Of a DNA stretch of 64,000 nt, positions 51,572-60,532 are shown piece by piece. The notes under the pieces were generated by a model. The model made no database searches. It had not been told where the DNA came from and saw only the letters and a program-made list of their open reading frames with translations. The position numbers and the translations under genes were made by a program. The DNA lies in contig JBHYFN010000006.1 of assembly GCA_051859505.1 (NCBI GenBank), positions 1-64,000 of the forward strand. The letters are read 5' to 3'. This stretch comes from JAFIEN01 sp051859505 (GTDB taxonomy: Bacteria; Pseudomonadota; Alphaproteobacteria; Rhodobacterales; Rhodobacteraceae). The number at the start of each line of letters is the position of its first letter. Position 1 is the stretch's first letter.

Positions 51572-51600
51572 TCGTGAAATGCGGCGTCATAATTTCACGA
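51572..51600. promoter_or_regulatory. Palindromic operator upstream of the XRE-cupin gene
   Basis: TCGTGAAAT-N11-ATTTCACGA: perfect 9-bp arms whose centres are 20 bases apart (two helical turns), 38 bases before the regulator ATG. I did not find the half-site elsewhere in the cluster by eye. Confidence 0.6.
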
Positions 51601-51620
51601 TGCCACTTAACCCGGCATCG
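51598..51620 (-). terminator. Hairpin after the free-methionine sulfoxide reductase gene
   Basis: CGATGCC-N9-GGCATCG, 7-bp perfect arms directly past the stop at 51622 on the minus strand. It overlaps the operator by three bases. Weak evidence for termination. Confidence 0.4.
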
Positions 51621-51621
51621 G

Positions 51622-52101
51622 TCAAAGGCTTTGTGCGGCGATCAGGTCGGTTCCGGCGAAGACGGCCGCAAGGATGGCGGCAAGGCCCGCGGCATCCGTC
51701 GCGTCAAAGGCCGCGGGTTGATCGCTGTCGATGTCGAACACGGCGATCAGGTCGCCCGACGCGTTGAAAACCGGCAGCACAATCTCGGACCGGGTGGAGG
51801 AGGAGCAGGCGATATGGCCGGGGAAAGCCTCGACATCCGGCACGAGTTGCACCTTGCCCGTGCGCGCCGCCGCACCGCAGACCCCGCGCGAGAAGGGGAT
51901 GACAAGGCAGCCGTGACCGCCCTGATAGGGGCCGATCTTCATCAGTTCGGGGGCCACGACGCGATAGAAACCCGTCCAGTCGAATCGGTCGTCGGCGTGA
52001 TGCACCTCGCAGGCGACGGTGGCCATGAGGGCGACGGGATCATCCTCGCCTTCGGTCAGGGCGGCGATGGTGCGCGACAGGGTCGGATAGTCGACTCGCA
52101 T
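51622..52101 (-). CDS. Free methionine-(R)-sulfoxide reductase (GAF domain)
   Basis: 159 residues, a single GAF domain of the fRMsr type. The conserved cysteines are visible in GGHGCLVIPFSRGVCGAA and FPGHIACSSSTRSEIVLPV, and FDWTGFYRV and VFDIDSDQPAAF are family stretches. It reduces free methionine-R-sulfoxide, not protein-bound. The ATG at 52101 has AAGGAG five bases before; an in-frame start further upstream (to 52263) would add a tail without family content. Its place beside the methionine-making cluster is suggestive. Confidence 0.9.
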   Translation of the reverse strand: MRVDYPTLSRTIAALTEGEDDPVALMATVACEVHHADDRFDWTGFYRVVAPELMKIGPYQGGHGCLVIPFSRGVCGAAARTGKVQLVPDVEAFPGHIACSSSTRSEIVLPVFNASGDLIAVFDIDSDQPAAFDATDAAGLAAILAAVFAGTDLIAAQSL

Positions 52102-52369
52102 GAAGACTCCTTCGGCTTGGATACCGGGATTGTATTCGACACAAGCGCCGTCGAGGGCAAGACTTTGCCATTGTTTCCCGAACCGTTGATCCGGCCATGA
52201 AAAGACCTCAGTCCAACCCAAAGCCTGCCCTCCTGCTCGGGGAAATGGAAAGGGTAGCTGCATGGCTTCCCTCGGCGCCGCGTGTCATAGCCCCCACCCA
52301 GTAGCGCGGCGTCGAGGTCTTGCTCTTCCTGATCGGCCCACTAGGCTTTGAACGGAAGAGGAGCATCAC

Positions 52370-53947
52370 ATGCGAAATTTCCACCTGCCTGGCCGGTCCG
52401 AGGTTCATGCGCTGAACGGTGCCTGCGCCACGTCGCATCCCCTCGCGGCCAAGGTCGCTGTCGATATCCTTGGTCAGGGTGGGAATGCGATGGATGCGGC
52501 CATCGCCGGCGCGGTTCTGCTGGGTCTTTGCGAGCCTCACATGACGGGTCTGGGCGGTGACTGCTTCGCGCTGTTCACCCCTCCGGGCGAGGATCGGGTC
52601 GTTGCGCTGAACGGATCGGGGCGCGCGCCTGCGGCGCTTTCGGCCGAGGTGTTGCGCGCGAAGGGCCTGACCGAGGTTCCGCTGCGCGGGATCGAGGCGG
52701 TGACGATGCCGGGGGCTGTCGATGCGTTCTGCCGGTTGTCGGCGGATTGGGGGCGGCTGTCGCTGGCCGATACCCTCGCCCCGGCGATCCGCTATGCGGA
52801 GGAGGGTGTTCCCGTTGCGCCGCGCGTGGCGCTGGATTGGGCGGGCGAGGTTGAGTGCCTTGCTGGCGCGGCACGGCGGCATTACCTGCAGGACGGCCGC
52901 GCCCCGGCTGTGGGGCAGGTCTTTCGCGCGCCCGGTCAGGCAGAGGTGCTGCGCCGCATCGCGCGCGAGGGGCGGGCCGGGTTCTATGAAGGCGAGGTGG
53001 CGGAGGATCTGATCGCCTCGCTGCGCGGGCTGGGCGGGTGTCATGGCCCTGACGATCTTGCCGCCACGACCTGCGACTATGCCCGGCCTGTCAGCGGCGC
53101 CTATGGCGGTCTGGACCTGTGGGAGCATCCGCCGAACAGCCAGGGCGCGACGGCGATCCTGATGCTGAACATCCTTGCCCGGTTCGATCTGTCGCGGCTT
53201 GATCCCGTGGGGGCGAAGCGTGTGCATCTCGAGGCGGAGGCGACGCGCCTTGCCTATGCCCTGCGGGACGAGATCATAGCCGACCCGGATCATGTGGACC
53301 GGCTGGACGAGATGCTGGACCCGGCCACGGGCGCGCGGCTGGCGGCGCTGATCGACCCCGATCGCGCCGGCCTCTCCGCGCCCGGGTCAGAGCCGCCGCG
53401 GCACCGCGATACGGTCTATATCTGCGTGGTGGACCGTGACAGGATGGCGGTTTCGCTGATCTATTCGGTGTTCTGGGGCTTTGGTGCCGGCCTTGCCTCC
53501 GAGAAGTTCGGCATCCTGTTCCAGAACCGCGGGGCGGGTTTCACCCTGCGCCCGGGCCATCCGAACGAGGTGGCGGGCGGCAAGCGGCCGATGCACACGA
53601 TCATCCCCGGCCTGCTGCAGCGGGACGGCGCGCTTCTGGGCCCGTTCGGGGTGATGGGGGGCGGGTATCAGCCCACCGGCCACGCGCGGTTCGTGTCGAA
53701 CCTCACCGATTTCGGGATGGATGCGCAGGAGGCCATCGACGCGCCCCGCAGCTTTCTGCGCGACGGGGTGCTCGAGCTTGAGAGCGGCTATGATGACAGG
53801 GTCTGCGCCGAGCTTGCCGCGATGGGGCATCAGGTGGCCCGACCGCAGGATCCGCTGGGAGGGGCGCAGGCCATCCTGATCGGCAGGGATGGGGTTCTGG
53901 CGGCGGGATCCGACCCCCGCAAGGACGGGATTGCCCTCGGCTATTGA
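52370..53947 (+). CDS. Gamma-glutamyltransferase family protein
   Basis: 525 residues. The N-terminal part has the family pattern ATSHPLAAKVAVDILGQGGNAMDAAIA. The nucleophile Thr is expected in RHRDTVYICVVDRD, after which the light chain begins; GKRPMHTIIPGLL and FGVMGGGYQPTGHARF are also conserved. No signal peptide is seen, unlike periplasmic glutathione-cleaving GGTs, so it may act on a cytoplasmic gamma-glutamyl or similar amide. The 268 bases before it hold no gene I can support; the minus-strand GAF gene diverges across them. Confidence 0.85.
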   Translation: MRNFHLPGRSEVHALNGACATSHPLAAKVAVDILGQGGNAMDAAIAGAVLLGLCEPHMTGLGGDCFALFTPPGEDRVVALNGSGRAPAALSAEVLRAKGLTEVPLRGIEAVTMPGAVDAFCRLSADWGRLSLADTLAPAIRYAEEGVPVAPRVALDWAGEVECLAGAARRHYLQDGRAPAVGQVFRAPGQAEVLRRIAREGRAGFYEGEVAEDLIASLRGLGGCHGPDDLAATTCDYARPVSGAYGGLDLWEHPPNSQGATAILMLNILARFDLSRLDPVGAKRVHLEAEATRLAYALRDEIIADPDHVDRLDEMLDPATGARLAALIDPDRAGLSAPGSEPPRHRDTVYICVVDRDRMAVSLIYSVFWGFGAGLASEKFGILFQNRGAGFTLRPGHPNEVAGGKRPMHTIIPGLLQRDGALLGPFGVMGGGYQPTGHARFVSNLTDFGMDAQEAIDAPRSFLRDGVLELESGYDDRVCAELAAMGHQVARPQDPLGGAQAILIGRDGVLAAGSDPRKDGIALGY

Positions 53948-53963
53948 CCGGAACCGCCGGCTG

Positions 53964-54290
53964 CTAGTTCAGCTGGACCTGCAACGGGTAGTGACCATCT
54001 TCGAACGGGCCGAAAAGTTCGGGCAGGTCGGGATGGTCCACCGGCTCGCCGGAATAATCCGCGACCAGGTTCTGCTCCGAGACATAGGCGACGTAGTAGC
54101 TTTGGTCGTTCTCGGCCAGAAGATGATAGAAGGGCTGGTCCTTCTCGGGGCGGGCATCCTCGGGGATGGCCTCGTACCATTCATCGGTGTTCGAGAACAT
54201 GGCATCGACATCGAAGACGACGCCGCGGAAGGGATGCTTGCGGTGCCGCACGACCTGGCCGAGGTGATATTTTGCGCGCGTCTTGAGCAT
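53964..54290 (-). CDS. hspQ: Heat shock protein HspQ (YccV-like)
   Basis: 108 residues. The family pattern KYHLGQVVRHRKHPFRGVVFDVDAMFSNTDEWYEAIP, then QPFYHLLAE and YVSEQNL, matches HspQ/hemimethylated-DNA-binding YccV. In enterobacteria HspQ is an adaptor for Lon protease. The ATG at 54290 opens the domain; a longer upstream frame has no family content. It converges with the gamma-glutamyltransferase gene. Confidence 0.92.
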   Translation of the reverse strand: MLKTRAKYHLGQVVRHRKHPFRGVVFDVDAMFSNTDEWYEAIPEDARPEKDQPFYHLLAENDQSYYVAYVSEQNLVADYSGEPVDHPDLPELFGPFEDGHYPLQVQLN

Positions 54291-54520
54291 CTGCCCCCTC
54301 ACTTCTTGTTGAATGATTACCCATCCCTTCCCCAAAGAGTCCATCCCGTCGTCACAGAAATGCCAGAAACAGTCCGTCGCCCGCCTCGCTTCAACCAGAG
54401 CCGAAGGGTGCTGCACGCCAGGCTTGCGGCATTTTGCCGGCCGGATCGGAGCGGGCCGCTCTCTGGTTCCCTTCGGGGCCGAAATGCTCTAGACTGCGGC
54501 AAAAGACAGCCCGAAGGGGC

Positions 54521-55120
54521 ATGAGGCAGATGAGCAGAGTCCTTCGCAGCCTGTTGTTGGTGGCGTTCGTGGCCGCGTGCAGTGGTGGAGATCGTCAGTA
54601 CTCGGCCCCGCGCGAGCTTGATAACGCCTGTTCCATCGTGGCGCAGCGCCCCCAGTATCTGCGCGCCTTTCAGGCGACGGAACGCAAATGGGGCGTTCCC
54701 GTCGCGGTGCAGATGGCCATCATCTATCAGGAGAGCAAGTTCATCGGGAACGCCCGCACACCGCATCGTTATGCGCTTGGCGTGATCCCGGTGGGGCGGC
54801 AATCCTCGGCCTATGGCTACAGCCAGGCGCTTGACGGCACCTGGGCCGAGTATCAGGAGCAGCAGGGTGGGCGGAACACCAGCCGCGACAGCATATCCGA
54901 CGCGACCGATTTCATGGGCTGGTACATGAACCTGACCCTGCAGGAGCTGGGCATTCCCCTCAACGATACGCGCAACCAGTATCTGGCCTATCACGAAGGC
55001 CGCAACGGATACCGGCGCGGGACGTATAACGACAAGGCCTGGCTCGTGCGCATCGCAGGCGAGCTTGAGGGGCGCGCGATCATGTATGACGCGCAGCTGC
55101 GCAGCTGCAGGCGCCTCTGA
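54521..55120 (+). CDS. Lipoprotein with SLT-type transglycosylase fold
   Basis: 199 residues with a lipoprotein signal (LLLVAFVAAC-S). The mature part has a lysozyme-like fold: the catalytic-type Glu in IIYQESKF, then GYSQALDGTW and YLAYHEGRNGY. It may cleave peptidoglycan strands from the outer or inner membrane. Start candidates are ATG at 54521 and 54530, both with short-spaced ribosome sites. Three tandem 14-15-base repeats lie directly after its stop. Confidence 0.85.
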   Translation: MRQMSRVLRSLLLVAFVAACSGGDRQYSAPRELDNACSIVAQRPQYLRAFQATERKWGVPVAVQMAIIYQESKFIGNARTPHRYALGVIPVGRQSSAYGYSQALDGTWAEYQEQQGGRNTSRDSISDATDFMGWYMNLTLQELGIPLNDTRNQYLAYHEGRNGYRRGTYNDKAWLVRIAGELEGRAIMYDAQLRSCRRL

Positions 55121-55163
55121 GGCCCGCGACGAAAGGCCCGCGACGAAAAGCCTGGGACGAAAA
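55121..55163. repeat. Three tandem 14-15-base repeats
   Basis: GGCCCGCGACGAAA, GGCCCGCGACGAAAA and the variant GCCTGGGACGAAAA follow each other directly after the SLT gene stop, in the 55 bases between convergent genes. The third unit has diverged. Likely copy-number variable; function unknown. Confidence 0.85.
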
Positions 55164-55175
55164 GCCCGGCCCGGC

Positions 55176-55787
55176 CTAGCGGTTCCAGGCCTCCATCTCG
55201 GCAAGGATGTTGAACAGACGGTCGGGGATGTTCCCGCCGGCGCTCATGTCGTTGAGGATCACCGTCGTCTGGCCGCCCAGATCATCGGTGACGATCCACT
55301 GACGCAGCTCGACCGGGTCTGCGGTAAAGACAAGCTGGATCGAGCCATATTCGGGATGCGCCGGATCCTGCGCGGTCACGGTCGTCGTCGTGCCGTCCGA
55401 GACATGCCGGGTGACCATGTTGCGCTGTTCAAGGTTCACGTTCCGCTCGAGGATGATGTTGAGCGGCGTCTGGTTCAGCGGGTAACGCTCCGGCCCCGTG
55501 TTCGAGCGCGGGTCGAAGATCGCGACCTGCCCGCCGCCCGCGATCATCATCGAGCGTTCGGGAGGGGCATATTCGAACCGGATCCGCCCGGGGCGCTTGA
55601 TATAGATCGTCCCGGTCGAGATCGTGCCGTCGGAATTGATCTGGGTAAAGCCTCCCTGCGCCGTCTGAAGCTGGTTCAGATAGGCCGAGATCTGACCAAG
55701 GCTAAGCTGTTGGGCGCTGGCGGGCAGGGCCGACAGGGCAAGCCCTGCGCCCAGCGCAGAGGCCAGAAGGGTACGGCGTGTGATCAT
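55176..55787 (-). CDS. lolA: Outer-membrane lipoprotein carrier protein LolA
   Basis: 203 residues with a signal peptide (about 1-25, cut after ASA) that has a twin-arginine-like TRRTLL. The mature domain has ISAYLNQLQTAQGGFTQI, a typical LolA opening, and YIKRPGRIRFEYAPPERSMMIAGG. It ferries lipoproteins across the periplasm. LolA and FtsK are commonly adjacent. Two 12-base direct repeats lie in the upstream region (55859-55892). Confidence 0.92.
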   Translation of the reverse strand: MITRRTLLASALGAGLALSALPASAQQLSLGQISAYLNQLQTAQGGFTQINSDGTISTGTIYIKRPGRIRFEYAPPERSMMIAGGGQVAIFDPRSNTGPERYPLNQTPLNIILERNVNLEQRNMVTRHVSDGTTTTVTAQDPAHPEYGSIQLVFTADPVELRQWIVTDDLGGQTTVILNDMSAGGNIPDRLFNILAEMEAWNR

Positions 55788-55858
55788 GGTCTTCCCTCGA
55801 CATCAGGCGGCAAACACGTGCCATCATATGGCGCAGCTTGCACCCGATTGCACGGGCA

Positions 55859-55892
55859 AGGCGATAACAGAGGCGTTGTCAGGCGATAACAG
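55859..55892. repeat. Direct repeat AGGCGATAACAG, two copies
   Basis: AGGCGATAACAG occurs at 55859-55870 and 55881-55892, with starts 22 bases apart (two helical turns), about 75 bases upstream of lolA on the minus strand. Possible tandem regulator site. Confidence 0.6.
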
Positions 55893-55913
55893 GCGCATCC
55901 GCCGGGGCCGGGC

Positions 55914-55939
55914 GGCAGGAATTTGGCCAAATTCCTGCC
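55914..55939. repeat. AATTT-core palindrome after ftsK
   Basis: GGCAGGAATTTGGCCAAATTCCTGCC, a perfect 26-base palindrome, 18 bases beyond the minus-strand ftsK stop. Confidence 0.85.
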
Positions 55940-55957
55940 CCCTCCAACGTCGCGCCC

Positions 55958-58900
55958 TCAATGCGGCTCGGGCACCAGGATCTCGCGTTTGCCGACATGG
56001 TTGGCCGGCGTCACGACGCCCTGCTCTTCCATCTGCTCGACCAGCCGCGCGGCCTTGTTATAGCCGATGGCCAGCTTGCGCTGGATATAGGAGGTCGAGC
56101 ATTTGCGGTCTTTCGCCACGATCTGCACCGCCATGTCGTACAGCGCCTCGTCCCCCTCGGCCCCCGAACCCAGCCCAAGAACCGCGTCGATCGAGGACGA
56201 CACCTCTTCATCCGGCCCCTCGACCACGCCTGACATGTATTCCGGCGGGCCAAAGCCCTTGAGGTGGTTGACGATCTCTTCGACCTCTTCATCCGAACAG
56301 AAGGGCCCGTGGATGCGCGTGATCCGCCCGCCACCGGCCATGTAAAGCATGTCGCCCATGCCCAGAAGCTGCTCGGCCCCCATCTCGCCCAGGATGGTGC
56401 GGCTGTCGATCTTGGACGTGACCTGAAAGCTGATCCGGGTGGGGAAGTTGGCCTTGATCGTGCCGGTGATCACATCGACCGAGGGCCGCTGAGTCGCCAT
56501 GATGAGGTGGATGCCCGAGGCTCGTGCCATCTGGGCGAGGCGCTGGATGCAGGCCTCGATCTCTTTGCCGGCGACCATCATCAGGTCGGCCATCTCGTCC
56601 ACGATGACCACGATATAGGGCAGAACCTCGGGCTGGAACTCGTCCGTCTCGAAGATCGGATCGCCGGTTTCGTCGTCAAAGCCGGTCTGGACGGTGCGGC
56701 TGAACATCTCGCCCTTGGCCAGCGCCTCGCGGACGCGGCCGTTGTAGCCCTCGATGTTGCGCACGCCCATCTTCGACATCTTGCGATAGCGTTCCTCCAT
56801 CTCGCCCACGACCCATTTCAGGGCGACGACCGCCTTCTTGGGGTCGGTCACAACGGGCGACAGAAGATGCGGGATGCCGTCATAGACCGACAGTTCCAGC
56901 ATCTTCGGGTCGATCATGATCAGCCGGCATTCCTCGGGCGTGAGCTTGTAGAGAAGGCTCAGGATCATCGTATTGATCGCCACCGACTTGCCCGACCCGG
57001 TGGTCCCCGCGATCAGCAGGTGGGGCATCTTGGCAAGGTTGGCCACGATCGGTTCGCCCGCGATATCCTTGCCCAGAGCCAGCGGCAGCCGCATCTGGCT
57101 GTCGCCGAAATCGCGGGCTGACAGGATCTCGCGCAGGACCACCTTTTCGCGGTTGGCGTTCGGCAGTTCGATCCCGATCACGCTGCGGCCGGGCACGGTC
57201 GAAACCCGCGCCGAGAGCGCCGACATCGACCGCGCGATATCGTCGGCCAGCCCGATCACCCGGCTGGCCTTCAGGCCCGGAGCGGGTTCCAGCTCGTACA
57301 TCGTGACCACGGGGCCGGGGCGGACGCTCACGATCTCGCCCTTCACGCCATAGTCGTCGAGGACGCTTTCCAGCATCCGGGCGTTCTCTTCCAGCGCCTC
57401 GTTGGGAAGGTGGTGCCGCTCTACCTCCTCCGGGCTGGTCAGAAGCGAAAGCGGCGGAAACTCGTAATCCGCATAGCGATCCTCAAGCGGGAGCGAGGGC
57501 TGCGCCTCGGCCCGCGCCCGCGAAGACGGGGCAAGCGCCTTCTTTTGCGGATGCAGGATCGCGCGGCGCGGTTCGGCCACCGGAACATGTGCTTGCGGCG
57601 GCAACGGCGGCGGAAGCTCGTCTGCCCAGACCTCGCCATCGTCAAGCAGCGCATCTTCGTCGGACAGGGGATCCGGCAGATCGTCGTGATCGAACCCATG
57701 GCCCTCGGCCGGATGCCGGTAGGCTGCGGGCTGGGCGGTCAGGGGCGGTTCGATCCGGCCGGCCGGGCCGGCGGGCCGTTCGGGCGCCATGGCCCGCTCG
57801 GCGACAAGGCCCCTTGAGGCGCCCGACAGGGGCGGCGGCATGTGGCGTGCCGGGTCAAGGATCAGGGGCCGCGGGCCGCGCGGGCGGGCGGGCGCTTCGA
57901 CCACCTGTTCGGTGGCCGTGGCCGCGAGGCGCTTGGCGCGGATCGCATCGGCGATGCGGGCGCTGATCCGGTTGTCATCGGGCGGTGCCTCGGGATCGAA
58001 GGCTTCCGGGGCCGCACTCTCGACCGGCGCTGCGGCCTGCGCCGAACGGCGCTTGAGCAGCGAGGACAGGAAGCCGCCCTGCGGGGCCGCGTCGGGGGCG
58101 ATGGCCCGGGCCTTGACCGGCCGCTCGTTCGACCAGTCCGACGGCGGGGCCTGCCGCGGTATGCCGTGCGGCGTGGCGGCCGGAGTATCGGCATCGGCCA
58201 TGGCGGGCATGATGACCGGCGGCATCCGACGCTCGCTGCCGGGGCGGGGCGGGGCGGCCAGCGGCGTCCTCTCGGAAACCGGCGCCCGGCCTTCGAGGGG
58301 CGCGGTCAGCGGCGGCATGACCCGGCCGCCCGGCATGCCGGGCTCGGCGGTGGTGCGGGCGTGGGGCGTCCGGGCCGTGTGGGCCATGCTGCCCGAACGG
58401 TCGACAGGCATCGCCGGATTGGCGCGGATCACGGCGGCCACGCGCTGGGCGACCGAAGGCTCGGCCCGGCCGGTATCCTGCGCCTCTTGCTGCATGCGGC
58501 GCTGTTCGGCACGGGCTGCAAGGCCGTCCTGCACCCGGCTGCCAAGCCCCTGCGCCCCGGCGAAACCGACCTGCGCCCCACGCGCAAGCACCCGCACCAG
58601 CGCGTCATAACTCAGGACCAGCCCGACCAGCAGATAGCGCCGAAAGCTTCGGATTTCCTCGACCGTGAAGCCCAGCACGAAGGTGGTGAGAAGGACCGTC
58701 GCAAAGAACAGGCCAAAGGCCAGAAGGTTGACGGCAAGCCCCGGACCGATCGGCAGAATGGTCAGGATCAGGCTCAGCACCGTATCCCCGAACAGACCGC
58801 CGATACCGAAGCTGTGTGCCCAACCGGCCCCCGGCGTCAGCGTGGCACAAAAGATCGCGGCCACGGCCACGGCGATCGGGCCGAAGATGATGCGCGACAC

Positions 58901-59221
58901 GACCCTGTCTTCGCCCCAATGCGCGGCCAGACGCAGGCCCCAGGCGCACAGGATCAGCGGAATGACCCAGGCCCCCTGTCCGACGATCATGAACAACGGA
59001 TGCGCAAGCGAGGCGCCGAACCGGCCCATCCAGTTCTGCACCGGCGCATCCGTCGCCAGAAGCCAGTTGGGATCGTCGGGCGAATAGGACCCGATCATCA
59101 TCGCCGCCATCAGGCCCAGAGCGATGAGGCCAAGCCCCAGAAGCTCTTTCCCGCGCTTTTCGATCGCGGCCTGCATCGTGCTGTCCAGAAGCGGATCGCG
59201 CCCTCGCGTCTGATAAGCCAT
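55958..59221 (-). CDS. ftsK: DNA translocase FtsK
   Basis: 1087 residues. Four to five N-terminal membrane helices (to ~190) anchor it at the septum. A long Pro/Ala-rich linker (~230-590) follows. The motor domain has Walker A GTTGSGKSVAIN, Walker B VVIVDEMADLMM and motif GIHLIMATQRPSVDVITG. The C-terminal gamma domain, a winged helix with SYIQRKLAIGYNKAARLVEQMEEQGVV, reads KOPS sites. It pumps chromosome ends through the division septum. The ATG at 59221 has AGGGCAGGA before it; longer in-frame sequence lies within the aminotransferase gene. Confidence 0.95.
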   Translation of the reverse strand: MAYQTRGRDPLLDSTMQAAIEKRGKELLGLGLIALGLMAAMMIGSYSPDDPNWLLATDAPVQNWMGRFGASLAHPLFMIVGQGAWVIPLILCAWGLRLAAHWGEDRVVSRIIFGPIAVAVAAIFCATLTPGAGWAHSFGIGGLFGDTVLSLILTILPIGPGLAVNLLAFGLFFATVLLTTFVLGFTVEEIRSFRRYLLVGLVLSYDALVRVLARGAQVGFAGAQGLGSRVQDGLAARAEQRRMQQEAQDTGRAEPSVAQRVAAVIRANPAMPVDRSGSMAHTARTPHARTTAEPGMPGGRVMPPLTAPLEGRAPVSERTPLAAPPRPGSERRMPPVIMPAMADADTPAATPHGIPRQAPPSDWSNERPVKARAIAPDAAPQGGFLSSLLKRRSAQAAAPVESAAPEAFDPEAPPDDNRISARIADAIRAKRLAATATEQVVEAPARPRGPRPLILDPARHMPPPLSGASRGLVAERAMAPERPAGPAGRIEPPLTAQPAAYRHPAEGHGFDHDDLPDPLSDEDALLDDGEVWADELPPPLPPQAHVPVAEPRRAILHPQKKALAPSSRARAEAQPSLPLEDRYADYEFPPLSLLTSPEEVERHHLPNEALEENARMLESVLDDYGVKGEIVSVRPGPVVTMYELEPAPGLKASRVIGLADDIARSMSALSARVSTVPGRSVIGIELPNANREKVVLREILSARDFGDSQMRLPLALGKDIAGEPIVANLAKMPHLLIAGTTGSGKSVAINTMILSLLYKLTPEECRLIMIDPKMLELSVYDGIPHLLSPVVTDPKKAVVALKWVVGEMEERYRKMSKMGVRNIEGYNGRVREALAKGEMFSRTVQTGFDDETGDPIFETDEFQPEVLPYIVVIVDEMADLMMVAGKEIEACIQRLAQMARASGIHLIMATQRPSVDVITGTIKANFPTRISFQVTSKIDSRTILGEMGAEQLLGMGDMLYMAGGGRITRIHGPFCSDEEVEEIVNHLKGFGPPEYMSGVVEGPDEEVSSSIDAVLGLGSGAEGDEALYDMAVQIVAKDRKCSTSYIQRKLAIGYNKAARLVEQMEEQGVVTPANHVGKREILVPEPH

Positions 59222-59235
59222 TCCTGCCCTCGCCT

Positions 59236-60414
59236 CTATGCGTACAAGCAGTCGCGAAGCTGCATCAGCCCGCGCTGCATTTCCTGTGTCGGGGCCACCA
59301 TGGCGACCCTGATGAACCCGTGCCCCGGGTTTTCTCCGTTGACCTCGCGCCCGAGATAGGCGCCGGGCAGCACCCGCACCCCCGTCTCGCGCCAAAGCTT
59401 CAGCGCCGCCGCCTCGCCATCCTCGACGCCCAGCCAGAGGAAGAAGCCGGCAGGGGGCGGGGCGTAACCCGGCACGCCCGACAGCACCTGATCGGCGATG
59501 CGGTATTTCTGCTGATAAAGCGCGCGGTTTTCCTCAACATGGGCCTCGTCGGCCCAGACCTTTTCCGCAACACGCTGCAGCGGCAGAGGCAGCGGCGCAC
59601 CGGCATAGCTGCGCAGCTGGCGCATCGCGGCAATGGCCTTTGGCCCGGAGGCGACAAAGCCCGACCGCAGCCCCGGCAGGTTCGACCGTTTCGACAGGGA
59701 GTGAAACACCGCCAGCCGTTCGGGATCGGCCCCGGTCGCATCGGCCACGCTGAGCGCGCCGACCGGGGCGGCATCGCGCCAGATCTCGGAATAGCATTCA
59801 TCGGCAAGGATGCGGAAATCATGCCGTTCGGCCAGGTCCAGAAGCCCGCGCCAATAGCCCTCGTCCGCGACGGCGCCCTGAGGGTTGGCGGGCGAACAGA
59901 TGTAGCAAAGCGCCGCGCGATCAAGGATCTCGGTGGGCAGGCCGGCATAGTCGGGCAGATGGCCGGTGGCCTCTGTGGCCGGAACAAGCACGGGCTCGGC
60001 CCCCACCGACAGGGCTGCCACGGCATAGACCTGATAAAACGGGTTCGGCATCAGGACGACGGGCCGCTTGCCGCCCTTCGTTTCGGGGCAAAGCGCCATG
60101 GCCGCGTTGTAAAGCCCCTCGCGCGTGCCGTTCAGAACCAAGAGGTTCCCGTCGTCCAGCGCCACGCCATAGCGCCGCGCGACCCATGCCCGGATCGCCT
60201 CCAGCAGCTCCGGGGTGCCTTCGTTCACGGGATACTTGCCGAAGCCATCAAGATTGGCGGCCAGCACATCGCCCAGCCAGGCGGGGAAAGGGTGCTGCGG
60301 CTCTCCGATGGTCATGGCGATGGGCGTGCCGCCCGGTTCATGGGCGTCAAGCAGCTTCCGCAGGCGCGGGAATGCGTATTCCGGTAGGTCCGAAAACCGC
60401 TCGGGGGTGTTCAT
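59236..60414 (-). CDS. Class I/II aminotransferase (DapC-like)
   Basis: 392 residues of fold-type-I PLP enzyme. PLP Lys is in SLSKRSNLPGLRSGFV, and CYICSPANPQGAV, ILADECYSEIWRD and a C-terminal PPAGFFLWLG motif are present. The closest remembered family is putative succinyldiaminopimelate aminotransferase DapC, but other amino-acid specificities are possible. The ATG at 60414 begins the conserved part. It is 14 bases upstream of ftsK on the same strand. Confidence 0.85.
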   Translation of the reverse strand: MNTPERFSDLPEYAFPRLRKLLDAHEPGGTPIAMTIGEPQHPFPAWLGDVLAANLDGFGKYPVNEGTPELLEAIRAWVARRYGVALDDGNLLVLNGTREGLYNAAMALCPETKGGKRPVVLMPNPFYQVYAVAALSVGAEPVLVPATEATGHLPDYAGLPTEILDRAALCYICSPANPQGAVADEGYWRGLLDLAERHDFRILADECYSEIWRDAAPVGALSVADATGADPERLAVFHSLSKRSNLPGLRSGFVASGPKAIAAMRQLRSYAGAPLPLPLQRVAEKVWADEAHVEENRALYQQKYRIADQVLSGVPGYAPPPAGFFLWLGVEDGEAAALKLWRETGVRVLPGAYLGREVNGENPGHGFIRVAMVAPTQEMQRGLMQLRDCLYA

Positions 60415-60503
60415 ATCTGCCTCATCGCCGGGGTCGTTTTCGCCCCGTTGCTGGCAGAGTAACGCCGCCGGACCCTCTATGTCCAGATAAACGAAGGGGA
60501 ATC

Positions 60504-60523
60504 GGCCGGGCTGGGCCCCGGCC
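60504..60523 (-). terminator. Hairpin after the amidase gene
   Basis: GGCCGGG-CTGGGC-CCCGGCC, 7-bp perfect stem, nine bases past the amidase stop on the minus strand. No T-tract. Confidence 0.4.
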
Positions 60524-60532
60524 CTGTGGCAT

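Noticed and set aside
52102..52263. Upstream extension of the free-methionine sulfoxide reductase
   Set aside because: The ATG at 52101 has a good ribosome site and starts the GAF family; the added residues have no family content.
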